From contig BCRI01000055.1 in assembly GCA_001552515.1 (NCBI GenBank), forward strand, positions 1 through 43,333: DNA of 43,333 nucleotides, given 5' to 3'. Position 1 is the stretch's first letter. Each line of letters begins with the position of its first letter. This DNA is from Sphaerimonospora mesophila NBRC 14179 = JCM 3151 (GTDB taxonomy: Bacteria; Actinomycetota; Actinomycetes; Streptosporangiales; Streptosporangiaceae). Below, piece by piece: positions 19,801-28,075 of the stretch. Position numbers and translations under genes: made by a program. Below the pieces are notes generated by a model. It saw nothing but the letters and a program-made list of their open reading frames with translations. It had not been told where the DNA came from and did no database searches.

Positions 19801-20709
19801 TCAGGGCTGAAGGACATACCTTCCGCGCACACCACCCTTTGCGACCGCGCGGTGGGCGGAGGCGACCTGGTCGAGCGGCACGATCGCGTGCACCCGCGCC
19901 GGTAGGCGGCCACTGGCCGTGTCCGCGAGGATCCACGCGAGCCGGGCGCCGTCGGGCCGCGCCACCAGCACCCGGACCGTGATGCCGCGCACTTCCGCCG
20001 GCTCCGCCCCCGGCTGCACGCCGACGAACAGGCCGCCGTCGCGAACGAGAGCAATGCCCTGTTCCTGGAGTGCGGCGGCGTCGGCTACCGCGTCCCAGCC
20101 GGGCGCTGCTTCTGTGGTGAAATCGGCGCCGAGGCCGCGCACGAACTCCTCGTCCTGGGTCCGGGCCAGTCCGGTGACCTGCCAGCCGCGTTCCCTGGCG
20201 AGCGCGACGACGTTGCCGCCGAGCGCGCCCGCGGCGCCGGTCACCAGCAGCCTCCGGCCTCTGCCGTCGCCGAGCAGGTCGACCAGTTGGGCGGCGGCCA
20301 GGCCGTTGAGCGGTACGACAGCCGCCGTGGTCAGGTCGAGACCGTCGGGCACGGGTGCGATGGCGTCCGCCGATACGACGAGCTGTTCGGCGTAGGTGCC
20401 GAAGTCGCGGTCGAACCCGTCGATCAGCCCCGCGACCCGGCGCCCGACCGGCACTTCGACGCCGGGGCCGACCGCGGTGACGGTGCCGGCGAAGTCCCAG
20501 CCCAGCCCGGTGTGGTGGGGCTGGTTGACCAGCCCGCGCCGGTGGAACAGCCCGGCAGCGACCGCCAGATCGACGGGATTGACCGCGGCCCCGGCGATCT
20601 CGACCCGGACCTGGCCCGGCCCCGGCTCGACGATGGGCACGTCAATGATCTCGATGGAGTCAGGACCGCCCGGGGTACGGACGACCGCGGTACGGAAGGT
20701 GCGGGACAT
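19801..20709 (-). CDS. zinc-independent alcohol dehydrogenase/quinone oxidoreductase (MDR family)
   Basis: Protein of 302 aa, normal for this family. The GroES-like domain (VRTPGGPDSIEIIDVPIVEPGPGQVRVEIAGAAVNPVD, GWDFAGTVTAVGPGVEVPVGRRV) precedes the nucleotide-binding domain (LVTGAAGALGGNVVALARERGW), typical of NADPH-dependent quinone oxidoreductases. The structural-zinc Cys cluster is absent. The ATG has AGGAGG 5 bases upstream. It is divergent from an HxlR regulator with a shared operator, so it is probably that regulator's target in electrophile or quinone stress (inference). Confidence 0.92.
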   Translation of the reverse strand: MSRTFRTAVVRTPGGPDSIEIIDVPIVEPGPGQVRVEIAGAAVNPVDLAVAAGLFHRRGLVNQPHHTGLGWDFAGTVTAVGPGVEVPVGRRVAGLIDGFDRDFGTYAEQLVVSADAIAPVPDGLDLTTAAVVPLNGLAAAQLVDLLGDGRGRRLLVTGAAGALGGNVVALARERGWQVTGLARTQDEEFVRGLGADFTTEAAPGWDAVADAAALQEQGIALVRDGGLFVGVQPGAEPAEVRGITVRVLVARPDGARLAWILADTASGRLPARVHAIVPLDQVASAHRAVAKGGVRGRYVLQP

Positions 20710-20774
20710 GTTGCCTCCTGTGGAGAAACCAGTACTGCTGCATCACAATGGACCGGTAACTCTCCAACGGGAAG

Positions 20775-20794
20775 TACGCACTTCAAAGTGCGTA
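20775..20794. promoter_or_regulatory. perfect palindromic operator between the oxidoreductase and HxlR genes
   Basis: TACGCACTT (20775-20783) and AAGTGCGTA (20786-20794) are perfect 9-base arms with a CA spacer. Position and size fit a homodimeric HxlR-family regulator controlling both divergent genes. Confidence 0.7.
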
Positions 20795-20824
20795 TGCCAC
20801 CGAGTGGTAAGGAAGGAGCCATCG

Positions 20825-21265
20825 ATGCCGATGGTGACGGCGGCCCAGCAAAGGGCGCAGGCGAAGCTGGAGTACGACGCATTCCTGGCGAGTTGTCCCA
20901 GCCGCCAGCTCCTCGAGCGAATCTCCGACAAGTGGGTGTCCCTGATCCTGGCCGCGCTCGGCGGCGACGGCCCGCACCCCGGCAAAGACCGTGCCGACCG
21001 GCCACGGTCAATGCGCTACTCCGAACTGTCCCGCCGGCTGGCCGGGGTCAGCCAGAAGATGCTCACCCAAACGCTGCGCACGCTCGAACGCGACGGCCTG
21101 CTCACCCGCACGGTGACCCCGACCGTGCCCGTCACAGTCACCTACGAGCTGACCGACCTCGGAGGCTCACTCCACGACCTCATGCGCGGCGTCAAGGTAT
21201 GGGCGGAGACACACATGGACGAGGTTCTCGCCAACCGGGAGAAGTACGACGCCCGCACGACTTAG
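20825..21265 (+). CDS. HxlR-family transcriptional regulator
   Basis: Protein of 146 aa. The HxlR winged helix is clear: CPSRQLLERISDKWVSLILAALG, MRYSELSRRLAGVSQKMLTQTLRTLERDGLLTRTVTPTVPVTVTYELTDLG. The single Cys at the start of the domain (SCPSRQ) is the redox- or electrophile-sensing position in some members. AAGGAAGGAG lies 5 bases before the ATG and fixes the start. It contains a small loop insertion (GGDGPHPGKDRADRP) between helices. Confidence 0.92.
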   Translation: MPMVTAAQQRAQAKLEYDAFLASCPSRQLLERISDKWVSLILAALGGDGPHPGKDRADRPRSMRYSELSRRLAGVSQKMLTQTLRTLERDGLLTRTVTPTVPVTVTYELTDLGGSLHDLMRGVKVWAETHMDEVLANREKYDARTT

Positions 21266-21386
21266 CCACGGCATCGTTCGTCACCGGCCCCGGCAGAATC
21301 ACCCGGACCAGCATCATCATGAAGCCGGGAACCGTAAGTCTCATTCACACCGGGATCCGGGCGCCACCGGCTCGTAGCCTGGGGGT

Positions 21387-22499
21387 ATGGGCGCCGAGGC
21401 GGTGACGCTGTTCCTCTGCGGCGACGTCATGCTCGGCCGCGGGGTGGACCAGATCCTGCCGCACCCGGGAGACCCGGCGCTGCGTGAGTCGTACGTCCTG
21501 GACGCCAGGACGTACGTCGCACTCGCCGAGGAGGTGAACGGACCGGTCCCCCGCCGGGCCGACTTCTCCTATCCCTGGGGCGACGCGCTCGGAATCCTCG
21601 ACGAGGTCGCGCCCGAGGTCCGGGTGGTGAACCTGGAGACGAGCGTCACCCGAAGTGATCACTTCGCCCCGGGAAAGGCGGTCAACTACCGGATGAACCC
21701 GGCCAACCTGCCCGCCCTCTCCGTGGCCAGGCCCGACGCGTGCGCGCTGGCCAACAACCACGTGCTGGACTTCGGCCGCGAGGGGCTCGCCGAGACCCTC
21801 GACTCACTGACGGCAGCCGGCATCGCGGCGACCGGGGCGGGCCGCGATCTGGACGAGGCGCGCAGGCCGGTGATCGTGCCGCTGGCGGAAGGCGGCCGGG
21901 CGCTGGTGTTCTCGTTCGGCATGGAGTCGAGCGGGATCCCGCCGACCTGGGCGGCGTCCGATCACGGTCCCGGCGTCCACCTCGTGCCGGCATCGTCGGA
22001 GCATACGGCCGGCGAGATCACCGAGCGGGTACGGAAGGTCAGGCGGCCGGGAGACATCGTGGTCGCCTCCATCCACTGGGGTTCCAACTGGGGATATCGG
22101 ATCTCCAGGGCGGATGTCCGCTTCGCGCACGCGCTGATCGACGGCGGTGTCGACATCGTGCACGGGCACTCCTCACACCACCCGCGGCCGGTCGAGCTCT
22201 ATCAGGGGAAACTCGTGCTGTACGGCTGCGGCGACCTCATCGACGACTACGAGGGCATCAGCGGATATGAGGCGTTCCGCGACGACCTCCGGCTGCTGTA
22301 CTTCGCCTCGCTCGACCCGATCTCGGGACGGCTGACCGGCCTGCGTATGACGCCTATGCAGTCCCGCCGAATGCGGCTGTGCCCCGCGCCCCCTCACGAC
22401 GCCGAATGGCTACGCCAAACCCTGGACGAGTTCAGCCGCGATTTCGGCGCTCAGGTTCACCGCGACCCCGACGGCGTATTGTCCCTGTGCGAGGCCTGA
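21387..22499 (+). CDS. CapA-family metallophosphoesterase-like protein
   Basis: Protein of 370 aa. Motifs of the CapA/PgsA family: LFLCGDVMLGRGVD at the N-terminus, VRVVNLETSVT, CALANNHVLDFG, VVASIHWGSNWGY, VDIVHGHSSHHPRPVELYQGKLVLYGCGDLIDDYEG. The Asp, Asn and His residues form a dinuclear metal site of the calcineurin-like phosphoesterase fold. The family is linked to poly-gamma-glutamate synthesis, but many members are solitary; no pgsBC-like genes are adjacent and there is no membrane anchor, so the role is unknown. TAGCCT (21375-21380) ends 6 bases before the ATG, again suggesting a leaderless transcript. Confidence 0.9.
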   Translation: MGAEAVTLFLCGDVMLGRGVDQILPHPGDPALRESYVLDARTYVALAEEVNGPVPRRADFSYPWGDALGILDEVAPEVRVVNLETSVTRSDHFAPGKAVNYRMNPANLPALSVARPDACALANNHVLDFGREGLAETLDSLTAAGIAATGAGRDLDEARRPVIVPLAEGGRALVFSFGMESSGIPPTWAASDHGPGVHLVPASSEHTAGEITERVRKVRRPGDIVVASIHWGSNWGYRISRADVRFAHALIDGGVDIVHGHSSHHPRPVELYQGKLVLYGCGDLIDDYEGISGYEAFRDDLRLLYFASLDPISGRLTGLRMTPMQSRRMRLCPAPPHDAEWLRQTLDEFSRDFGAQVHRDPDGVLSLCEA

Positions 22500-22709
22500 T
22501 TCGCGGTCACCGCGGCTTCAACGCAAACCCTTGTGGCGGAGCGCCTCCGTGACGACGGTTCGAAACGGCAGACCCGTGCACGTCCCATCGCTTCAGATCG
22601 AGCATCAGCGACGTATGGCGGGCCACGGATTTCTATTGACCATGACAGCCCATAGACATGACAATCCCCGTAAATCGGAAATGACCGTACGGCGCGGAGG
22701 GCCCACGCG

Positions 22710-23528
22710 ATGCGGACGAGGACACGGGTAAGCACGTTGGCAACGGCGGTGCTGGGGACGGCCGCGTTCCTGATCCCACCGGCGGTGGCCGGAGCCGGGG
22801 CGGCCGGTCCGACGCCTGCGCCGTCGCCGACCCTTCCTTACCCGTGCAAGACATCCCCGCCGCCGACCCCGGCTCCGGCCAACACGCCGCCCACCGCACC
22901 GGGAACGCCCGAGATCGTCAGTGCCTCGATGAACTGGGTCCGACTGCGCTGGGCCCCGGCCACCGACGCGGACGGCATCGCCTGCTACTACGTGCGGGAG
23001 GACCGGGAGGGCGGCTCGTTCGTCGTGGCCAGCTTCCAGCCCGCCGTGACCGAGGGGGACGTCTACCTGCCCTGGCCCCCGTCCGGCGTCCCCTCCCAGA
23101 CGCACGATCTGTACCTCGTGGCCGTCGACACGAAGGGCGCGACAGGGGCGGCGTCCGGCACAGTGGCCGTGACGATCTACAACGACGTCATATCACCCTC
23201 GGCATCGCCGCAACCCACCTGTCAGGTGAAGGCCACCTCCTCGACCTGGGGCGGCGGGATGACCACGAACGTCGCGATCACCAACACCGGGTCCACGACC
23301 GTGCGGGACTGGCGGCTGACGTTCGGCTTCCCCGACCCGGGCCAGCGGCTGACCCGGGGATGGTCGGCCACCTGGTCGCAGACCGGTTCGGCGGTGACGG
23401 CGACCGCCATGTCCTGGAACAAGGACATCGCCCCCGGGAAGACCCTCTGGATCGGCTTCAACGGCACGCACACCGGCGCCAATCCCACCCCTGCGGCGTT
23501 CCTGCTCAACGGCGCGTCCTGCGCGTGA
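22710..23528 (+). CDS. secreted protein with fibronectin III and CBM2 (cellulose/chitin-binding) domains
   Basis: Protein of 272 aa: signal peptide (1-31, ending AGAGAAG), a Pro/Ala/Thr linker, an FN3-like domain (about 65-155, APGTPEIVSASMNWVRLRWAPATDADG), and a CBM2 module (about 170-272, CQVKATSSTWGGGMTTNVAITNTGSTTVRDWRLTFGF, with surface Trp residues and terminal Cys pair). It has no catalytic domain, so it probably binds polysaccharide outside the cell or anchors a partner. GGAGG lies 10 bases before the ATG. TTGACC (22636-22641) and TGACAA (22659-22664), 17 bases apart, are a weak promoter candidate. Confidence 0.9.
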   Translation: MRTRTRVSTLATAVLGTAAFLIPPAVAGAGAAGPTPAPSPTLPYPCKTSPPPTPAPANTPPTAPGTPEIVSASMNWVRLRWAPATDADGIACYYVREDREGGSFVVASFQPAVTEGDVYLPWPPSGVPSQTHDLYLVAVDTKGATGAASGTVAVTIYNDVISPSASPQPTCQVKATSSTWGGGMTTNVAITNTGSTTVRDWRLTFGFPDPGQRLTRGWSATWSQTGSAVTATAMSWNKDIAPGKTLWIGFNGTHTGANPTPAAFLLNGASCA

Positions 23529-23598
23529 TCTCATGCCCTGACATGCGGCCTGCGACGGGTGGCGCGCCTGCCCCGACCTTGCCGCTGCCAAGAACCTG

Positions 23599-24501
23599 TC
23601 AGCCCAGACGAGCCGGTGAACGGAAGACCTGCCGGCTGTGCCAGTCGATGTATTCGGGTTCGACGTGCTCCAAGCCCGGCTGCGGCTCACGGACCGGACG
23701 CCCGGCCAGGGAGAACACCATCTCCTTGGCCGTCGATGTCCGGCCGACGAATTTGCGTGAGACGCTGATCGTCAGATCGTGGGTCAGGCCGAGCACGCCC
23801 TTGTCGAACAGCTTGTGGTGCAGCGCGCACAGGCAGAGTCCGTTGGCCAGTTCGTCCGGCCCTTCGAAGGCCCACCAGCGTACGTGCGCGGCGTCCAGGC
23901 CGATCGCGATGCCGTCCAGCCAGCCGTCGTAGCCGCAGAAAGCGCAGCAGTACTCGTAGGCCGTCAGGACCTGTTCGCGGAACGCCGGGTTCCGCCGTGC
24001 GATCCGGATCTCCGGCCGGGTGTCTTCCCCGGCCGTGTTGGCTTCCAGGACGGTCAGATCGAGGCCGGCGGCCAGGCAGATGTCCGGGTGCAGCGACGGC
24101 TCGAAGTTCGCGTCCAGCAGGGCACGGGCGATCTGTGCGACCAGGCGGGAGTCGTCGTGCAGCGCGCGTACGAGGTCGGGGTGCAGGCGGCCCGTCGCCC
24201 GGCTGTCGCGCAACCGACCGAGCTCCGAGCCAGGACTGCCCGGCCCCTCGGCGGTCTCCACCAGCCAGATGCCGTCTTTGGCCAGATGATGGAACGGATA
24301 TCCGGGGCTGGTCTTACGTGGAGGGCCGAACTCCCGCAGAAGTCGCTTCAGGTCCGCCTCGGCGGCACTGAACGGGATCGGACGGCCGCCCTGGCGTTGA
24401 AAACATCCAAGAGCGTAGAGCAGGAGCAACGGCTTGTGCGGTGCACGCTCGCCGCCACGTGACCACTGATTGACGCCCGTGACCCGCTCGACCCAGTCCA
24501 T
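23599..24501 (-). CDS. phosphorothioated-DNA-binding HNH restriction endonuclease (SBD-HNH)
   Basis: Protein of 300 aa. The N-terminal half (1-150) resembles the sulfur-binding domain of type IV enzymes such as ScoMcrA: WVERVTGVNQWSRGGERAPHKPLLLLYALG. The C-terminal half is an HNH nuclease: CCAFCG (185-190), DAAHVRWW (His206), ELANGLCLCALHHKLFD (Asn220, His228/229). Such proteins recognise phosphorothioate-modified DNA and cut nearby, excluding DNA that carries dnd-type modification. No dnd genes lie in the window, as expected for such an enzyme. The ATG at 24499-24501 matches the start of homology; longer in-frame starts lack support. It is divergent from a decayed ScoMcrA-like fragment. Confidence 0.88.
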   Translation of the reverse strand: MDWVERVTGVNQWSRGGERAPHKPLLLLYALGCFQRQGGRPIPFSAAEADLKRLLREFGPPRKTSPGYPFHHLAKDGIWLVETAEGPGSPGSELGRLRDSRATGRLHPDLVRALHDDSRLVAQIARALLDANFEPSLHPDICLAAGLDLTVLEANTAGEDTRPEIRIARRNPAFREQVLTAYEYCCAFCGYDGWLDGIAIGLDAAHVRWWAFEGPDELANGLCLCALHHKLFDKGVLGLTHDLTISVSRKFVGRTSTAKEMVFSLAGRPVREPQPGLEHVEPEYIDWHSRQVFRSPARLG

Positions 24502-24655
24502 AGCGCGACAGCATAAGACGATCTTGCAGTTCACGGAAGAGCCGAGACCGGCTCCCTCCATGGGATCGGCACAAGCGTCACCTTTCCGCTTCACGTCACA
24601 CAATCGCGGCAGCTTGTCGCATTTATCAGCCGTCTTTCGGACATACCATATCCAG

Positions 24656-24890
24656 ATGGGGCTATTTGATCTTCGCCGAAACATGGTGCTGGCGACCATC
24701 CGAGAATTCGACGAACTGGGCCGTGATGCCTTCCTCGAGCAGTACGGCTACGGCCCCGCCAGGCACTACTTCCTGGTACATGGGGTCGGCGATACGACTC
24801 CACGGTGGTCTGCGGGGATCGGCGAATCGGCAGGCCACCAAACCCCTGAGCGGCTGTCCGGTCTCGGGCGGAAAGGTCATGGCCGATCCC
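24656..24890 (+). pseudogene. remnant of a ScoMcrA-like N-terminal (head) domain
   Basis: From the ATG at 24656 the frame reads MGLFDLRRNMVLATIREFDE, LGRDAFLEQYGYGPARHYFLVHG, the N-terminal head typical of large McrA-like HNH proteins (a family ending YGFGPARSYFLVHDGRRYDSKA). The continuation is split over the other two frames: RYDSTVVCGDRR, then QATKPLSGCPVSGGK. At least two frameshifts are therefore needed and nothing of the SRA, SBD or HNH parts follows. TACCAT (24644-24649) ends 6 bases before the ATG, as if the gene had been leaderless. The sequence from 24890 to the next gene holds nothing I recognise. Confidence 0.6.
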
Positions 24891-25055
24891 GGTACGGCGG
24901 AGGGGTGGGCGTGGGTCGTTCCGCCTCCCCGACCGATGATCGAGACGAGGGGGTCGGCCGCCGGGGGCCGGTGGAGGTTGGGTCTTGCGCGGGGCACCCC
25001 GCCCCTTTAGCCTGCGAAAGATCAGGAAACTTTGTTAACTGTTCCGGAGGCGTTC

Positions 25056-26183
25056 GTGCAGTGGCGCACCGCCGCAGGGCTCTTCGCAGCGTTGATCACG
25101 TTAGTGGCGCCGTCGGCGGGAGCGAACGCACGGCCACCGGCGTCGACGGTCGATGCCGCGGCCGTCACCACCGCCCTCACCTTGGCCGTTCAACACTCCC
25201 CGAGCGAAAGCGGCGTCGTCGACGTGTCGACGGCGACCGAACTGCGGAGCGCGCTGGCCGCCGCCCGGCCCGGGCAGACGATCAGGCTGGCCCCCGGGGA
25301 GTACCACGGCTCATTCGTCACCCAGCGCGCGGGGACGGCCTCGTTGCCCATCACGCTGGTCGGTCCGGCCGATGCCGTCCTGGTCAACGACGGCCCCTCG
25401 GGTTCCGGCCCCTCCTGCCCCGCTCCAACGAGCGGGTGGGACTCCGGATACGGGCTCTGGCTGTACGCCGCGCCGTACTGGAACCTGTTCGGGTTCACGG
25501 TCAAGGACTCCAAGAAGGGGATCATCCTGGACGACTCCCCGCATGTGACCATCGACCGGGTCCACGTGCATCACATCGATGAGGAGGCCGTCCACTTCCG
25601 GAGGTCCTCGGCGGACGGCGTGATCCGGAACTCGCGGATCTCGCACACCGGCCTGGTGCAGGCAGGATACGGGGAGGGCGTCTACATCGGTTCGGCGAAC
25701 TCCAACTGGGCGTGCCACGGCAACAGCGGCGGCGTCGACCGCTCAGATCGCGTCGAGGTCCTGGACAACCGGTTCGGCCCGAACATCGCCGCCGAGCACA
25801 TCGACGTCAAGGAGGGCACCTTCGACGGCGTCATCTCGGGTAACACCTTCGACGGCACCGGCATCTCCGGCCAGAACTCGGCCGACTCCTGGGTCGACGT
25901 CAAGGGCATCGGCTATGTGATCGAACGCAACACGGGGTCCTTCGCGTCCCCCGGCACCTTCGCCAACGGCTACGAGACGCACAACCCCGCGACCACCCCG
26001 TCGTACGCCAACGGCTGCGGCAACGTGTGGCGCGACAACGCCTCCGACCTCGGCGGTGTCGGCATGTACGCCATCCGCATCACCTCGACCTCCAAGTGCG
26101 CGGGCGATCCGAACGTCGTGCACTCCTCGAACACCGTCCGCAACGCGCTGTCCGGTCTGACCAACATCAAGGTCACACCATAG
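25056..26183 (+). CDS. secreted right-handed parallel beta-helix protein
   Basis: Protein of 375 aa. The signal peptide is about 1-28 (TAAGLFAALITLVAPSAGANA). The rest is a pectate-lyase-like beta-helix with PbH1-type repeats: TELRSALAAARPGQTIRLAPGEYHGSF, ITLVGPADAVLVNDG, FGFTVKDSKKGIILDDSPHVTIDRVHVHHIDEEAVHFR, SRISHTGLVQAGYGEGVYIG. Similar folds occur in polysaccharide lyases and hydrolases; I see no assignable catalytic motif. The GTG start is chosen because CGGAGG lies 5 bases upstream; the frame is open eight codons further to a TTG. It belongs to a group of secreted carbohydrate-related genes (22.7-30 kb). Confidence 0.85.
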   Translation: MQWRTAAGLFAALITLVAPSAGANARPPASTVDAAAVTTALTLAVQHSPSESGVVDVSTATELRSALAAARPGQTIRLAPGEYHGSFVTQRAGTASLPITLVGPADAVLVNDGPSGSGPSCPAPTSGWDSGYGLWLYAAPYWNLFGFTVKDSKKGIILDDSPHVTIDRVHVHHIDEEAVHFRRSSADGVIRNSRISHTGLVQAGYGEGVYIGSANSNWACHGNSGGVDRSDRVEVLDNRFGPNIAAEHIDVKEGTFDGVISGNTFDGTGISGQNSADSWVDVKGIGYVIERNTGSFASPGTFANGYETHNPATTPSYANGCGNVWRDNASDLGGVGMYAIRITSTSKCAGDPNVVHSSNTVRNALSGLTNIKVTP

Positions 26184-26197
26184 GTACGCCCCCTCCT

Positions 26198-26219
26198 GAC
26201 CGGCAGAGACTGCCGGGTC
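26198..26219. terminator. hairpin between convergent genes
   Basis: GACCGGCAG (26198-26206) pairs with CTGCCGGGTC (26210-26219) apart from one bulged base, around a 3-base loop. It lies in the 50-base gap between the beta-helix gene and the TetR gene. Confidence 0.5.
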
Positions 26220-26233
26220 GGGACACCGGCCCC

Positions 26234-26893
26234 TCAGTTCTCCGGCGCGGCCGCCCGTCGTTCCTCCGCCGCGTCGAGGGCGGGGGTGAGCGGGGCGAGC
26301 GCGGCGCGGAGCAGGTCGGGTAGCGAGCCGGACGGCACGACGAGCCCGCCGGCGGCAGGGGACGCGGCGGCCGTCCACCGCGTCCACCGTTCGAGGGCGA
26401 CCCGGACGGCGGCGGCCACGCTCGCCGCGAGCACGCGGGCGGTGTCCCGGCCGGAACCACCGAGGCGGTCGGCGATCGCATCGGTCAGGGGATGTTCGAT
26501 CGCGGCGGCGGCATCGACGAACGCGTCGCGCAGCACGGGACGAGTAGTGATCAACAGCAGCGCGTCGCGATCGTGTTCACCGGGATCGGTGTACTGCTCC
26601 ACGATCGCGTCGATGACGGCGTCGGCCAGCCGGACGCCGGCGGGGCGGGCGGCCACCGCCGCCGCCACCCGGGATTCGCGTTCGGCGGTGACAGCGGCGA
26701 CGATGGCCTGTTCCCGGCTGGAGAAGTAGTTGTTGTAGGTCCTCGGCGAGACTCCGGCCGCCTCGGCTATGTCGTCGACGCGCACGTTGTCCGGCCCGCG
26801 TTCGAGAGCCAGCCGCAATGCCGCCTCGCGCAACGCCTGCCGGGTGGCCTGTTTCTTCTGCTCGCGTAGCCCCGTCCGTCTTGCCGTCACCAC
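26234..26893 (-). CDS. TetR-family transcriptional regulator
   Basis: Protein of 219 aa (220 codons with stop). The N-terminal HTH is TRQALREAALRLALERGPDNVRVDDIAEAAGVSPRTYNNYFSSREQAIVAAV; the NYF of the recognition helix is typical. The C-terminal ligand/dimer domain is Ala-rich. Two adjacent GTG codons (26893 and 26890) can start it; neither has a strong ribosome-binding site. It is divergent from the TIM-barrel gene, with a 28-bp operator between, and so probably represses that gene and itself. Confidence 0.9.
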   Translation of the reverse strand: MVTARRTGLREQKKQATRQALREAALRLALERGPDNVRVDDIAEAAGVSPRTYNNYFSSREQAIVAAVTAERESRVAAAVAARPAGVRLADAVIDAIVEQYTDPGEHDRDALLLITTRPVLRDAFVDAAAAIEHPLTDAIADRLGGSGRDTARVLAASVAAAVRVALERWTRWTAAASPAAGGLVVPSGSLPDLLRAALAPLTPALDAAEERRAAAPEN

Positions 26894-26912
26894 CCCACTG
26901 TCCCAAATTCCC

Positions 26913-26940
26913 TGCGTGTACGCAAACTTGCGTACACGCA
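26913..26940. promoter_or_regulatory. 28-bp TetR operator
   Basis: TGCGTGTACGCAA (26913-26925) and TTGCGTACACGCA (26928-26940) are perfect 13-base arms with an AC spacer. TATAGT (26948-26953) follows and is the likely -10 of the rightward gene, so the operator covers its -35 zone. Confidence 0.8.
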
Positions 26941-26989
26941 CTTTTTGTATAGTCTGAGGCCCTCGTACCCGGCAGGAAGGGCCAGATCG

Positions 26990-28018
26990 ATGCGCGCCAA
27001 GGGCATCAGCTACGACACCGGCTTCGTCCGCAACGGAGCCATCTCCCGTGAGCGTTTCGACCCGGACGTGGTCAGGCGCGAGCTGACGATCATCCGTGAC
27101 GACCTGCACTGCACCGCCGTCCGCGTCATCGGCGGTGATCCCGAACGGCTGGAGCTGGCCGCGACGTACGCCGCCGACCTCGGCCTGGAGGTCTGGTTCT
27201 CGCCCTACCCGCTCGAACTGACCCCCGAGGAGACGCTGTCGCTGTTCGCCGACTGCGCCGAGCGGGCCGAGCGAGTCCGGCTGCGCGGAGCCGAGGTCGT
27301 GTTCGTCGCCGGCGCCGAGTTGAGCCTGATGAACAAGGGGTTCCTGCCCGGCGACTCCGAGACCGACCGTCTCGGGCCGCTGCTGCACGAGCCGGACCCG
27401 GCCCGCCTGCGCGAGCTGATCGGTGACCTGTCCGCACGTGTCAACGACTTCCTCGGCGACGCTGTGGCGCTCCTGCGCGAACGGTTCGGCGGCCGGATCA
27501 CCTACGCCTCCATCCAGCTCGAGCGCGTCGACTGGGCGCCCTTCGACATCATCGGCGTCGATCTCTACCGATCGGCCGAGATCGCGGGTCAGTTCGGTGC
27601 GGGCGTCCGCGCCCTCGTCGCGCAGGGAAAACCGGTCGCGATCACCGAGTTCGGCACCTCCGCCTACCATGGCGCGGCTGAACGGGGCGCCCGCTGTCTG
27701 GAGATCGTCGAGTACGACGAGGACGGCACGCCGGTCCGGCTGGACGGCGAGTACGCCCGCGACGAGGCCGGCCAGGCCGCCTATCTCCGTGAGCTGCTGG
27801 AGACCTTCGACGCCGCGGGCGTCGACAGCGCCTTCGTCTTCCTCTTCGCGCTCTACAACTTCCCGCACCGCCCCGGCGGTGATCCCGCCATCGACCTCGA
27901 TCTGGCGAGCCCCGGGATCGTCAAGATCCTCGACAGGGGCCACGGGCTCGCCTACCCCGGCATGCCGTGGGAACCCAAGGCCGCCTTCGCCGCGCTGGCC
28001 GATCACTACCGCGGCTGA
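26990..28018 (+). CDS. TIM-barrel glycoside-hydrolase-like protein
   Basis: Protein of 342 aa, cytoplasmic (no signal peptide). It looks like a (beta/alpha)8 glycosidase: MRAKGISYDTGF at the start, TAVRVIGGDPERLELAATYAADLGLEVWFSPYP, VVFVAGAELSLMNKGF, FDIIGVDLYRSAEI, and KPVAITEFGTSAYHGA, where Glu after IT would be the nucleophile as in clan A hydrolases. I recall close relatives carrying the label abortive infection protein, but nothing here shows such a role. GGAAGG lies about 11 bases before the ATG. It is preceded by the TetR operator and followed 57 bases later by an aldo/keto reductase, perhaps in one operon. Confidence 0.7.
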   Translation: MRAKGISYDTGFVRNGAISRERFDPDVVRRELTIIRDDLHCTAVRVIGGDPERLELAATYAADLGLEVWFSPYPLELTPEETLSLFADCAERAERVRLRGAEVVFVAGAELSLMNKGFLPGDSETDRLGPLLHEPDPARLRELIGDLSARVNDFLGDAVALLRERFGGRITYASIQLERVDWAPFDIIGVDLYRSAEIAGQFGAGVRALVAQGKPVAITEFGTSAYHGAAERGARCLEIVEYDEDGTPVRLDGEYARDEAGQAAYLRELLETFDAAGVDSAFVFLFALYNFPHRPGGDPAIDLDLASPGIVKILDRGHGLAYPGMPWEPKAAFAALADHYRG

Positions 28019-28075
28019 CCACATCACCTGGACTTCGACCCGCACCCGCATACGTCCACGAACAGGAGCAGGAAC

